From Bog-473 sp963730395 (GTDB lineage Bacteria > Actinomycetota > Acidimicrobiia > Acidimicrobiales > RAAP-2), in NCBI GenBank assembly GCA_963730395.1, contig CAVSSK010000030.1, forward strand, positions 148,932 to 212,931: a stretch of 64,000 nucleotides of DNA. The letters are read 5' to 3'. A program made the translations under genes and the position numbers. The notes beneath the pieces are model-generated. The model did no database searches. It saw only the letters and a program-made list of their open reading frames with translations, and was not told the DNA's origin. This document shows positions 28,633-36,600 of this stretch, in pieces. The stretch's first letter is position 1. The number at the start of each line of letters is the position of its first letter.

Positions 28633-29058
28633 CTAAGGAACCTCTTTGCTCCGCTCCGCAGACAAAGCCTGATTCGCGGCGCGCAGGTCGGCAAAAGTGT
28701 CGGACGTCGGTCCCGTGACTTCTCGCTTCGCCGCTCTGATCAACGCCGTCTGAGCTCGCAGTACGGATTCCGGGATGTCTTCGGCCGGAGAGGCGGTGCT
28801 TGTTTCGCCGATCACAGAGCCCTTCGCCGAGTAGCCGAGCGCTGCGGAGCCGATCACGCTGCTCTCGTAGGCATCACTGCGGGCGATTTGCTGGTCGAGG
28901 CGCTCGAGAGCAGTCAGCAGTTCATTGCGCAATTCGAGCGAGGGATCCTTCAGATATGCCTCGATCGACTGTTCCACCGTGCCGAGGTTCAGTTCGAGGA
29001 TGGCGTCCACGGAGACATTTTCGACATCGTCGGTCCGATGCTCTTGACGATCAAACAC
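28633..29058 (-). CDS. Hypothetical helical protein
   Basis: 141 residues from a GTG at 29058, chosen because GGAGGGTGGT lies just before it. The sequence is acidic and mostly helical (VDAILELNLGTVEQSIEAYL, LLTALERLDQQIARSDAYE) with a Ser/Gly-rich middle and the ending ANQALSAERSKEVP. No signal peptide or membrane segment, no family recognised. Divergent from the next gene across 160 bases. Confidence 0.65.
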   Translation of the reverse strand: MFDRQEHRTDDVENVSVDAILELNLGTVEQSIEAYLKDPSLELRNELLTALERLDQQIARSDAYESSVIGSAALGYSAKGSVIGETSTASPAEDIPESVLRAQTALIRAAKREVTGPTSDTFADLRAANQALSAERSKEVP

Positions 29059-29218
29059 GGCACCACCCTCCAATCGCGCGGTGGCCAATTTACAAACTTG
29101 TGCTCGTCCGCCGGGCCGGCCGCCGGCCAGGACGGGTAACTGCTCCCCGGTGGGCGCGACGGCCGGTAGGGTCCAGGACCGAGCCGAGCGACGCGCGGCG
29201 GACCACGGGAGGGCACCG

Positions 29219-29848
29219 ATGACGGGCCAGGGTGACGGGCAAGAGGGTGAGCAGGTCCACGAGTGGGGAGAGGCCGTGCCGGCCTCGTCCGGCCGGCCCA
29301 AGCCGGGCGACATCATCACCGAGTCCGGCCTGGCCATGACCCCTGGTCCCCTGGTCGGCCAGGACGTGTCGACCCCGCTCGAAGAGGACGAGCCCGAGCA
29401 CACCATCCCGCCCGCCCCGCTGTGGGCCATGAAGGAGCGCCGGCACACCCAATGGCATCTTCTGCCGGCCCACGAGCAGCACGAGCGGATCCGCGAATGC
29501 CTGGAGGCCGACGACTACACCCTCTACTGCATCGACGACGGGCGGCACCACGCCATGATCGGCCGCCGCGTCGGCGCCTCGCCCACCGGCTGCCAGTACA
29601 CGCTGATTGGCCGCATCTCCCGCCAGCGTTACGAGGAGCTGCGCGACGAGGTCGTGCTACTGGTCAACTGCTTCGACACAGCCACCGAGATGCGACTGTG
29701 CGGGGTCGTCGTCGAAGAGGACATCCGTTCGTCCAACGTCTTTGACGTCGCCGAGTACGACAGCATCGACGACGTCCCCGAGGACTACCGGCCCGGCTCG
29801 CCGTTCCACCACTTCCGGCAGGAGCTGGAGATCACCGCGTACGGGTGA
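29219..29848 (+). CDS. Hypothetical protein
   Basis: 209 residues from the ATG at 29219, with GGGAGGG 6 bases upstream. The first 65 residues are acidic, Pro-rich and probably disordered; the rest looks folded (HTQWHLLPAHEQHERIRECL, YTLYCIDDGRHHAMIGRRVG, CQYTLIGRISRQRYEEL). No domain recognised and no export signal. It is followed by repeat-containing noncoding sequence. Confidence 0.7.
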   Translation: MTGQGDGQEGEQVHEWGEAVPASSGRPKPGDIITESGLAMTPGPLVGQDVSTPLEEDEPEHTIPPAPLWAMKERRHTQWHLLPAHEQHERIRECLEADDYTLYCIDDGRHHAMIGRRVGASPTGCQYTLIGRISRQRYEELRDEVVLLVNCFDTATEMRLCGVVVEEDIRSSNVFDVAEYDSIDDVPEDYRPGSPFHHFRQELEITAYG

Positions 29849-29919
29849 CGGTGGCCTGAATCCGTACGTATCGGCTATCTCCGTGGTGACAGGGCGGGGC
29901 GGGGGATGGCGCCGACCCT

Positions 29920-29939
29920 CAGGGTGAGGGAATGTCCCT
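29920..29939. repeat. Dispersed palindromic repeat, copy 1
   Basis: A 20-base sequence repeated exactly at 31909-31928. Its right half, GGGAATGTCCCT, is an inverted repeat (GGGA/TCCC around ATG) shared with two more copies nearby. Here the flank after TCCCT is CGACG instead of AGAG. Confidence 0.7.
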
Positions 29940-29984
29940 CGACGAAGATGTCGATGGGTCTCGGTTCCGGCCTTGCCGAGTGGT

Positions 29985-29999
29985 GGAATATCCCTAGAG
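29985..29999. repeat. Dispersed palindromic repeat, copy 2
   Basis: GGAATATCCCTAGAG, a variant of the core GGGAATGTCCCTAGAG. On the minus strand its CTAG supplies the TAG stop codon that ends the truncated VOC reading frame. Confidence 0.6.
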
Positions 30000-30203
30000 A
30001 TTCTCCGACCCGGGCTGCGTACTGGCAGCGTCACCGGTCGAGAGCTGTGCTGACCAGACGGAACCGGCGTCATCTCGAAGGGCTTCGATCTCAGTAAAGC
30101 CAAAGACCTCTACGAGGAACGAGAGGGCACGTGTGGCATCTGGATAGTAGAGATAGGGGAGCACCTGAGGTGCGCCAGCAGGTCGCCTCGAAGACGAAGG
30201 CAC
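29994..30203 (-). pseudogene. Truncated VOC-family gene
   Basis: 69 codons from a GTG at 30203. Residues ~10-57 (PQVLPYLYYPDATRALSFLV, EVFGFTEIEALRDDAGSVW, SAQLSTGDA) match the first half of a PhnB-like VOC protein, which is normally 120-140 residues. After that the frame reads unrelated residues and stops at a TAG located inside a copy of the dispersed repeat. The second beta-alpha-beta module, with its metal ligand, is missing. I interpret it as a gene cut short by insertion or recombination at the repeat. Confidence 0.7.
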
Positions 30204-30352
30204 GGCTCAACGATAGTGAATGGCGCCCTTGATTTGCGCGAGACGTGCTACCCCACTGGTCTCGTACGGGAGGTCACGGATCCGGCCGCAGGGCGCCACG
30301 GTGCGGGCGTAGCGGGGCACCCCGAGAGAAACCGGTGCCAGTCCTCGGGCCG

Positions 30353-30364
30353 CATAATGGAGTG
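30353..30364 (+). promoter_or_regulatory. Probable leaderless -10 box of the nitrilase gene
   Basis: CATAAT at 30353-30358, a 5/6 match to TATAAT, lies 6 bases before the GTG at 30365. An in-frame GTG at 30362 is an alternative start. Confidence 0.5.
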
Positions 30365-31282
30365 GTGACCGAGCTACGGCTGGCTCTCTGTCAATCCGCC
30401 TCCAGTGGCGATCCACAGGCCAACCTCGAAAAGGGATTGGCCGTATGTTCGAGGGCCGCCGAAGCGGGGGCGGACATCGCGATCCTGCCAGAGATGTGGC
30501 AAATCGGTTACGCCCCTTGCCCTGATGACGAGGCTGGACGGGCGAGGTGGCAGGAGATGGCCATCGCCCGTCACGATCCATGGGTGAGCGCATTCAGAAA
30601 GGCTGCGTCCGACCTCAACTTGGCGATTGTGGCGACATTTTTGGAGCGGTGGCCTGGTTCCCCTCGGAACACCGCCCTGCTCATCGACCGGCATGGTCAA
30701 GATGTTCTTTGCTACGCCAAGGTTCATACGTGTGACTGGGGAATGGAGAAGGCCCTCACGCCTGGAGAATCCTTTGAGGTCGCTCGGCTCGACATTGAGG
30801 GCGGGTTCGTCGACGTCGGCGTGATGATCTGCGCTGACCGAGAGTTCCCCGAGTCAGCGCGTGAACTGATGCTTGGCGGCGCTGAACTCATTCTGGTTCC
30901 AAACGCTTGTCCCATGGCTGGCGAGCGGACCCTTCAGCTTCGGTCCCGAGCCTTCGAAAATATGACGGCGATCGCAACGGTGAACTACTCGGCTCCCGAT
31001 CAAGATGGCCATTCGAGCGTCTTTGACGGAATGGTCTTCGAACAGGATGGTCAACCCAATGGTCAACCTCGCGACCAGCTCATCTTCGAGGCAGGCGATG
31101 GCGAGGACGTGTACCTGGCCACTCTCGATCTGGACGCACTCAGGGAGTACCGAGGGCGTGAGACGATGGGAGACGCATACCGGAAACCCGGGGCGTACAG
31201 GCGCTTGATGTCCGACGAACAAGGCGTGCCAGTCTTCGATCGGTCCGATTCGCGCAGAGGATCTGTGATCACAGGGGGCTGA
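30365..31282 (+). CDS. Carbon-nitrogen hydrolase (nitrilase superfamily)
   Basis: 305 residues. The Glu-Lys-Cys catalytic triad is visible in order: ILPEMW (about 40-45), CYAKVHTCDWG (Lys about 120) and MICADREFPES (Cys about 157). The opening ELRLALCQSASSGDPQANLE is standard. Members hydrolyse nitriles, amides or N-carbamoyl amino acids; the substrate cannot be told. GC content here is noticeably lower than in the flanking operons, in keeping with acquisition from elsewhere. Confidence 0.92.
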   Translation: MTELRLALCQSASSGDPQANLEKGLAVCSRAAEAGADIAILPEMWQIGYAPCPDDEAGRARWQEMAIARHDPWVSAFRKAASDLNLAIVATFLERWPGSPRNTALLIDRHGQDVLCYAKVHTCDWGMEKALTPGESFEVARLDIEGGFVDVGVMICADREFPESARELMLGGAELILVPNACPMAGERTLQLRSRAFENMTAIATVNYSAPDQDGHSSVFDGMVFEQDGQPNGQPRDQLIFEAGDGEDVYLATLDLDALREYRGRETMGDAYRKPGAYRRLMSDEQGVPVFDRSDSRRGSVITGG

Positions 31283-31374
31283 GAGCCGGCGCTCAAGGCC
31301 AGTCAGAGACGGTCGATCAGGCTGCCCCATGAGTGGCGGTACGTGGAGAGGGATCCCGCCGACCGCCAAGTTGT

Positions 31375-31390
31375 GGGAGTGTCCCTAGAG
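31375..31390. repeat. Dispersed palindromic repeat, copy 3
   Basis: GGGAGTGTCCCTAGAG, one base different from copy 4 in the 16-base core. Arms GGGA and TCCC around GTG. Confidence 0.65.
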
Positions 31391-31908
31391 AGTCTGGGAT
31401 GCGGGCGCCGAGCGTCGTCGTCCGTCCCGGCGCCTGGGATACCTCACCGACGTGAGAAATGCTGAATGAGGGGCAACCCGACCGGGGTCTCTCTGGCGTA
31501 GACGTCGCACACACCGCCGATCCTCCTCCCGGTCGCGAAGGGCATTTCGACCCTATGTGATTTGTCGGTGTAGCGCTAAGCCTGCAGTGGGGGAATCAGC
31601 CACCGGAGAGGAAGTGGGTGATGATTGATCACCTTGGGTACTGATGGGCTGTTGTCACTCGATGATGATGACGCCGACAACAGAGACGAGTTCGCTAGCG
31701 CCGGGCGGGAGGTCACATTCGGATTCGATTCCCTCGGCGGAATCTTTGGTCGGCCTCCCGGCCTGGCGATGCTGGAATATGCCGAAATGCGCCGGCACGA
31801 ATCTACTGGTGGCCATCGATCGTGGGCAGCAGCGTAATGGGCCCGTGAGGCGGGTGCGGGCCCTTTCGCAAAGTTGTCCCAGATCCATGAACGGGAGTCC
31901 GAGCACCC

Positions 31909-31932
31909 CAGGGTGAGGGAATGTCCCTAGAG
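31909..31932. repeat. Dispersed palindromic repeat, copy 4
   Basis: Contains the 20-base sequence of copy 1 exactly, extended by the AGAG shared with copies 2 and 3. It lies 65-88 bases before the GntR start. Confidence 0.7.
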
Positions 31933-31996
31933 GAGGTCACGCCGGGGCGGCCTCCAAGCGAGTGGGTGTAGGTATAAGACTACTCTCATTAGCACT

Positions 31997-32347
31997 ATGT
32001 TGACCCCTCGGATCGATCCGGCAGACCGGACTCCCCTACACGAGCAGGTTGCCTCTGAGATCCGACGCGCCATAGGGGATGGACAGGCCGAGTCCGGAGA
32101 GCGACTTCCAGCAGCACGCGACCTCGCCGCAGTGCTGGGCGTCAACAACAACACCGTGCTCAGGGCACTGCGATCGCTGAGAGACGAAGGGCTGGTCGAA
32201 TTTCGACGTGGGCGTGGCGTCACCGTTTGCGGCAGTGCGGCCAGCCGCAATGCAGTGCTCGAAAGGGCACGAGAACTTGTCAGCTTCGCCCGACATCATG
32301 GGTATCGGAGCGATGAGCTCGTTCAGATCATCCAACAGGTTTCGTGA
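31997..32347 (+). CDS. GntR-family transcriptional regulator (YtrA-like, short)
   Basis: 116 residues. The GntR winged helix is clear: PLHEQVASEIRRAIGDG, GERLPAARDLAAVLGVNNNT, VLRALRSLRDEGLVEFRRGR. Only about 40 residues follow, the short effector tail of the YtrA subfamily, whose members usually repress a neighbouring membrane-protein operon. The upstream TATAAG (31973-31978) and TACTCT (31981-31986) are possible -10 boxes. Three bases separate it from the Ala-rich membrane protein, its likely partner or target. Confidence 0.92.
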   Translation: MLTPRIDPADRTPLHEQVASEIRRAIGDGQAESGERLPAARDLAAVLGVNNNTVLRALRSLRDEGLVEFRRGRGVTVCGSAASRNAVLERARELVSFARHHGYRSDELVQIIQQVS

Positions 32348-32350
32348 ACC

Positions 32351-32830
32351 GTGACTAACCATCGTGGGCAACCTCCACATGGGCCACTGAAAACCCGTCC
32401 TCGGCTGATCGAGGATGCACGACGACATCAGCGTCGACGTCGAGAGATTTCTGGAGCGGTTCTCATTGCGATCTTCGCAGTCGGTGGCTGGGTTGTTGGG
32501 CTGACTCTTGGCGGTGTCAGTCAGCCGGACACCGTGACTTCAAGGCCGGGCACCTCCCATTTGCCTGATCTGCAGGCTCAGCCCCAGCGGTCGCCGTCCT
32601 CGACCGAAACGTCCTCAGCGTCGACCTCTGCATCGATGCTTGCAGCAGCATCAGAGCGAGCTGCAGCAGCCCTCCAAGCTTTACAGAGTGCGACCGCGGC
32701 TCAGGTGGCGAACATCCGCAGCAGCCAGCTGCAAGATATGGCACGGGCTCAGCAAGCTTCTCAAGCTGCCAATGCGGAAGCCCAGGCGGCAGCGGCGGCG
32801 GCTGCAGCCGCCCAGACGCAGCATCGTTGA
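32351..32830 (+). CDS. Single-pass membrane protein with Ala/Gln-rich tail
   Basis: 159 residues from a GTG. A basic N-terminus (RRHQRRRREI) precedes one hydrophobic segment (about 34-54, AVLIAIFAVGGWVVGLTLGG). The extracytoplasmic part is Ser/Thr-rich and then a long Ala/Gln helix (about 95-157) that could form a coiled coil. No family recognised. It follows the GntR gene by 3 bases, so the pair forms an operon in which the regulator probably controls this protein. Confidence 0.75.
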   Translation: MTNHRGQPPHGPLKTRPRLIEDARRHQRRRREISGAVLIAIFAVGGWVVGLTLGGVSQPDTVTSRPGTSHLPDLQAQPQRSPSSTETSSASTSASMLAAASERAAAALQALQSATAAQVANIRSSQLQDMARAQQASQAANAEAQAAAAAAAAAQTQHR

Positions 32831-32922
32831 CGGAAATGCGGCTGTCTGCTCGCCGGCTCTAGGACCGCCTCGATTGGTCCAATCGTGACGTTGTGGGGAG
32901 TGCATCCCACCGACGGCCACCG

Positions 32923-34002
32923 TCACGTCGCCGGAAGCGGCACCACCGTTCCAGTGGTCGCCGAGTCCAGGGCCGACTCGATGACCTCCGCCGTCACCAC
33001 GGCGTCCTGGATGTCGACCGGCGCGGGAGATCCGTCGAGGAGGAACGCCGCCATCCCGGCGTAGAAGAGGCCGTACGCACCGGGCAGAGTGGGCACCGCC
33101 CGCCGCTCGGCTCCCGTGACCAGGTGGCCCCACGAGTCTTCGGGCTCCTCGCCCCAGCCGGGCTCGCACGGCGAGTGGCCGGCAGCGAGCTGAGCCTCCT
33201 GGACGTCCATGCCGTACTTCACATAGCCCGCAGCGGATCCGAGCAGGCGGAAACGCGGGCCCCGATCTGCCGCCACCGCGCTGGTCCAGAGGTGGACCCG
33301 CGGGCCACCCGCATAGTGCAGGGCGACGAAGTCGTCGTCGTCGACCCCGCTGTTGGCGCGACGGATGGCGACATCGGCGGAGACGCCCTGTGGCCGGCCG
33401 AAGAGGACGACGGCCTGGTCGATGAGGTGGGTGCCGAGGTCGAAGAGGATGCCGGTCCCCGCACCGGGCTGCGGGTCGTTCTTCCAGGCCCGCGGCGACG
33501 ACGACGCCCGGGGCTGCCAGCGCTCGAAGCGCGACTCGAACGTCTGCAGCGTGCCGAGCGCCTCCTGTCCCAGGAGGTCGATCACCGTGCGGAAGTCGCC
33601 GTCCCAACGCCGGTTCTGGAACGGGACGACGGCGGTGCCGGCTGCCCCCGCCAGCGCGGCCAGTCGGCGCGTCTCCTGGCTCGCCGGGGTGACCGGCTTG
33701 TCGACGACCACCGGCCGCCGGCGCTCCAGCACCGCCTCGGCCACCGCCGCGTGGGAGGCGTTCGGCGTCGTCACCACCACGAGCTCGATGTCGTCCAGGC
33801 GGGCCAGGAGGTCCTCGACCCCCGAGTCGACGCGGGCGGCCGGGTAGCGGGTCCGAACCTCCGCCTGGCGCTCCGGGTTGGCGGTGACCACCGCCGCCAG
33901 TTCCAGGCGCGGCTCGGCGTCGATGAACGGGGCGTGGAACAGGGAGCCCCCCATGCCGTAGCCGACCAGCGCGACCCTGGCCATGTTCCGAGACGGGCTC
34001 AT
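32923..34002 (-). CDS. Gfo/Idh/MocA family oxidoreductase
   Basis: 359 residues. The N-terminal Rossmann motif is VALVGYGMGGSLFHAPFI, followed by VVVTTPNASHAAVAEAVLE and the conserved VVVDKPVTP, where the Lys is catalytic. The C-terminal domain contains FDLGTHLIDQAVVLFG, another family hallmark. These enzymes oxidise or reduce sugars, inositols or similar polyols with NAD(P). An ATG at 33984 is an alternative start; 34002 is favoured by a distant GAAAGGA. Divergent from the Tat amidohydrolase across 120 bases. Confidence 0.93.
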   Translation of the reverse strand: MSPSRNMARVALVGYGMGGSLFHAPFIDAEPRLELAAVVTANPERQAEVRTRYPAARVDSGVEDLLARLDDIELVVVTTPNASHAAVAEAVLERRRPVVVDKPVTPASQETRRLAALAGAAGTAVVPFQNRRWDGDFRTVIDLLGQEALGTLQTFESRFERWQPRASSSPRAWKNDPQPGAGTGILFDLGTHLIDQAVVLFGRPQGVSADVAIRRANSGVDDDDFVALHYAGGPRVHLWTSAVAADRGPRFRLLGSAAGYVKYGMDVQEAQLAAGHSPCEPGWGEEPEDSWGHLVTGAERRAVPTLPGAYGLFYAGMAAFLLDGSPAPVDIQDAVVTAEVIESALDSATTGTVVPLPAT

Positions 34003-34109
34003 CCGGCGTCGACGGTCCTTTCTCCAAGCTCCCGGATTTCTTACTCCCTCCGTCACCGCGGCGCCGACCCCGACGGCCCACCCGCCGAGTGCCGGGCGCC
34101 GGGCGGACC

Positions 34110-34122
34110 TAGTGTCACGTCA
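34110..34122 (+). promoter_or_regulatory. Probable leaderless -10 box of the amidohydrolase gene
   Basis: TAGTGT at 34110-34115 fits TAnnnT and lies 7 bases before the ATG at 34123, which has no ribosome site. Confidence 0.5.
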
Positions 34123-35667
34123 ATGGCTGGGATCGGCCCCTTCTCCCGCCGACTGCGGGATCGGCTCGACGATCACCTCCCACTCGCCGCGGGTCCCGTG
34201 TCCAACGGCGAATTCGTCCCGGCGCCCGAGAGTCCACGTGACCGCAAGGTCAACGGGCTCATCCGCGAGTCCGTCGACGACGTGGCGCGGCGGCTCGGCG
34301 TGGACCGACGGCGTTTCCTCCAGGGTGCCGGGGCCGTGGCGATGTCTCTCGCCGCGTTCGAGCTCGCCGGCTGCTCGTCGCCGTCGCATGGGCAATCGAG
34401 CGCGCCCCCGCGGCCGAGGGGCGGGCGCTTCACGACACCCCCGCCCACCGACGCGGCGGCCTGCCAGGACGCGCTGACCGGTTCGGAATTCATCTTCGAC
34501 GTGCACACGCACCATGTGATCCCGAGCGGCCCCTGGGTCCAGAACGCCCCCGAGACCACGTCGCTCGTGCTCTCGATGCTCCCACCGGGCTGCACCGACA
34601 ACCCGCAGCTCGATTGCGTGGACCGGGCGACCTACCTCCACGATCTCTTCCTGGCCAGCGACACCACCATGGCGGTGCTCACCGATGTGCCGAACTCCGG
34701 GCCCTCCACGGCACCCATTCCCTTCCCCGAGGCGTTGAGCACACAGGACATCACCGGCACCCTGACCGGTGGCGGCGCCAAGAGGCTGCTGGTGGAGAAC
34801 ATCATCGCCCCCAACGTGGGGCCCGTGGCGGCGACCCTCGACGAGATGTCGAGCGCGGTGGCTGCCGGCCCACCGATCGCGTTCAAGGTGTACACGGCGT
34901 GGAGCCCCACCGGCCAGGGGTGGTCGTTGGAGGATCCCGCCATCGGCCTCCCCACCGTCCAGCACGCGCACGACCTCGGCGTGAAGGTCTTCGTGGCCCA
35001 CAAGGGCCTGCCGCTGGTGAACTTCGACCCGGCCTTCAACCACCCCGACGACATCGTCGCCGTCTCGCGCCAGTTCCCCGACATGCAGTTCGTCGTGTAC
35101 CACGCCGCCTGGGACCCCTCCCACGTCGAGGGGCCCTACGACCCCAACGCGGCCATCGGCATCGACACCCTGCTCGCGGCACTCGATCGCCACGGCGTGC
35201 CGCCGAACGACAACGTCTGGGTCGACGTGGCCACGCAGTGGCGACAGCTGCTGACCATGCCCGACCAGGCCGCCCACGCCCTCGGCAAGCTGCTCAGCCG
35301 GGTGGGCGAGCAGCGCGTCCTGTGGGGCACCGACGCCATCTGGTACGGCAGCCCCGAGGCCCAGATCATGGCGATGCGGGCCTTCGAGATCACGCCCGAG
35401 TTCCAGGACCTCTACAAGTACCCCGCCCTCACCGACACCGTGAAGGCGGGCCTCTTCGGGCTCAACGCCGCCCAGCTCTTCGGCGTCGACCCGACCGCCA
35501 CCCGGTGCGGGCTGACGACCGATCCCCTGACGTCCAACATCCAGGAGGCCGCCCAGCTGCGCGACGAGGGCGCACTTCCCTCCGCCTGGGCTCCGCACGG
35601 GCCGACGACCCGGCGCCAGGTCCTGGACTGGTTGGCTTCCCCTCTGACCAACTGGATGCCGTCGTAG
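34123..35667 (+). CDS. Tat-exported lipoprotein amidohydrolase
   Basis: 514 residues. After a ~55-residue cytoplasmic lead comes a twin-arginine signal (DRRRFLQGAGAVAMSLAAF) ending in the lipobox LAGC, so the mature enzyme should be folded before export and lipid-anchored outside. The amidohydrolase_2 barrel opens with the metal-binding DVHTHHV (about 125) and has a distal Asp in LWGTDAIWYGSP. Family members hydrolyse or decarboxylate cyclic and aromatic acids. The unusually long N-terminal lead is a reason to doubt the exact start. Confidence 0.88.
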   Translation: MAGIGPFSRRLRDRLDDHLPLAAGPVSNGEFVPAPESPRDRKVNGLIRESVDDVARRLGVDRRRFLQGAGAVAMSLAAFELAGCSSPSHGQSSAPPRPRGGRFTTPPPTDAAACQDALTGSEFIFDVHTHHVIPSGPWVQNAPETTSLVLSMLPPGCTDNPQLDCVDRATYLHDLFLASDTTMAVLTDVPNSGPSTAPIPFPEALSTQDITGTLTGGGAKRLLVENIIAPNVGPVAATLDEMSSAVAAGPPIAFKVYTAWSPTGQGWSLEDPAIGLPTVQHAHDLGVKVFVAHKGLPLVNFDPAFNHPDDIVAVSRQFPDMQFVVYHAAWDPSHVEGPYDPNAAIGIDTLLAALDRHGVPPNDNVWVDVATQWRQLLTMPDQAAHALGKLLSRVGEQRVLWGTDAIWYGSPEAQIMAMRAFEITPEFQDLYKYPALTDTVKAGLFGLNAAQLFGVDPTATRCGLTTDPLTSNIQEAAQLRDEGALPSAWAPHGPTTRRQVLDWLASPLTNWMPS

Positions 35668-35677
35668 GCGGTCGGCG

Positions 35678-35693
35678 CCGGCCGAGTGGCCGG
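35678..35693. terminator. Small hairpin between convergent genes
   Basis: CCGGCC-GAGT-GGCCGG, a perfect 6-base stem with a 4-base loop in the 31-base convergent gap. No U-tract follows on either strand, so terminator function is tentative. Confidence 0.3.
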
Positions 35694-35698
35694 GGTCG

Positions 35699-36530
35699 TC
35701 AGCGGTGGGCCACGAGCGACGCCAGGGTGAACGTCCCGACCTGCGTGTAGGTGGAGGTGCCGAAGGGCGTCGAGCTCTTGATCCTGAGGGCCTGCTGCAC
35801 CCGCAACGGGAGGCCGGTGCGCGTGCTGAACCAGACCTCGGAGCGCTCCGTGCCCTGTTGCGCACCGGAGTCGGTGCGCAGGCGCAGGAAATGCGCGGCG
35901 GCGACCTCCGCGCCGCCGACCGACACCGTGTCGAGGCCGATGAACCGGTACGGGCCGGCGCTGAGGGTCTGCCCCTTGACGGAGGAGTTGGTTCCCGGTG
36001 CACCGCGAGTGCCACTGCGCGCCGACGGTCGCGTTGGCGGGCAACGCCATCGTCCCCGGCGCGCAGGTGAACGTGCTCAAGTTGGTGAAATTGAGGGGAC
36101 CGACGGACCACAGCTGCCAGGTCTGCCCACCGGCCTCCCACTGGTCACCCGAATGCAGGCAGTACTCCCACGTCTGCCAGTGATGGGTGCTGTAGTCGAT
36201 CCGGAAGACCCAGCAGTCCGCTCCCCGCAGCGTCACCGTCCCGGGCATGGTCGGCCCTTCGGCCTGGGACAGCGGGGGCAGGGTCAGCCGTTCGGTGCCT
36301 GAGCCCGTGTACTCGTAGACGCCCGGCGCCGGCCGGTTGGCGCCGGGGGCACCGCCGCCGCCCGTTCCGAGTTGGGCTTCCGCCTGGCGCAGCGACACCG
36401 GCTTCGCGTGGCTGGTGGACAGCACGACCACCAGCGCCAGCGAGCCCAGGAGGACGACGACGGCGCCGAGGACCCACGGCCACTTGCGCCGCCGCCGTCT
36501 GCCGGAGGTCGGCACCGCAGGATCGGTCAC
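35699..36530 (-). CDS. Membrane-anchored extracytoplasmic protein, one frameshift
   Basis: About 276 residues from a GTG at 36530 after removing one inserted G near 35997, which restores RCTGTNSSVKGQT. Arg/Lys-rich start, one hydrophobic helix (about 18-40), then a soluble domain with PGVYEYTGSGTERLTLPP, CWVFRIDYSTHHWQTWEYC and a closing beta-rich part (VWFSTRTGLPLRVQQAL). Two cysteines suggest a disulfide. No family recognised; the pattern resembles LolA/LppX-type lipid carriers only in general shape. It lies downstream of the FtsX-like permease on the same strand. Confidence 0.72.
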
Positions 36531-36600
36531 TGCCGCGGATGGTAGAGCGCCGGGGCGGAGTCCCGGCACGGCGGGCCTCGAGGCCCATCGGGGTGCCGCG

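Larger units (their letters stand above)
29849..30364. other. Repeat-bearing region with a truncated gene (516 bases)
   Basis: Contains two copies of a dispersed palindromic repeat (29920-29939 and 29985-29999), the remnant of a VOC gene on the minus strand (29994-30203) and, at its right end, the probable promoter of the nitrilase gene. No intact gene. Confidence 0.6.
31283..31996. other. Long intergenic region with repeats (714 bases)
   Basis: No credible protein gene; short frames (for example around 31625-31837) lack ribosome sites and conserved composition. Base composition is clearly less GC-rich than the operons. It carries repeat copies 3 and 4 (31375-31390, 31909-31932) and, near 31973, a TATAAG box that may serve the GntR gene. 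It could be the scar of a lost mobile element. Confidence 0.5.

Noticed and set aside
31625..31837. 70-residue frame in the repeat-rich gap
   Set aside because: Begins at a TTG without ribosome site; acidic low-complexity and no recognisable family.
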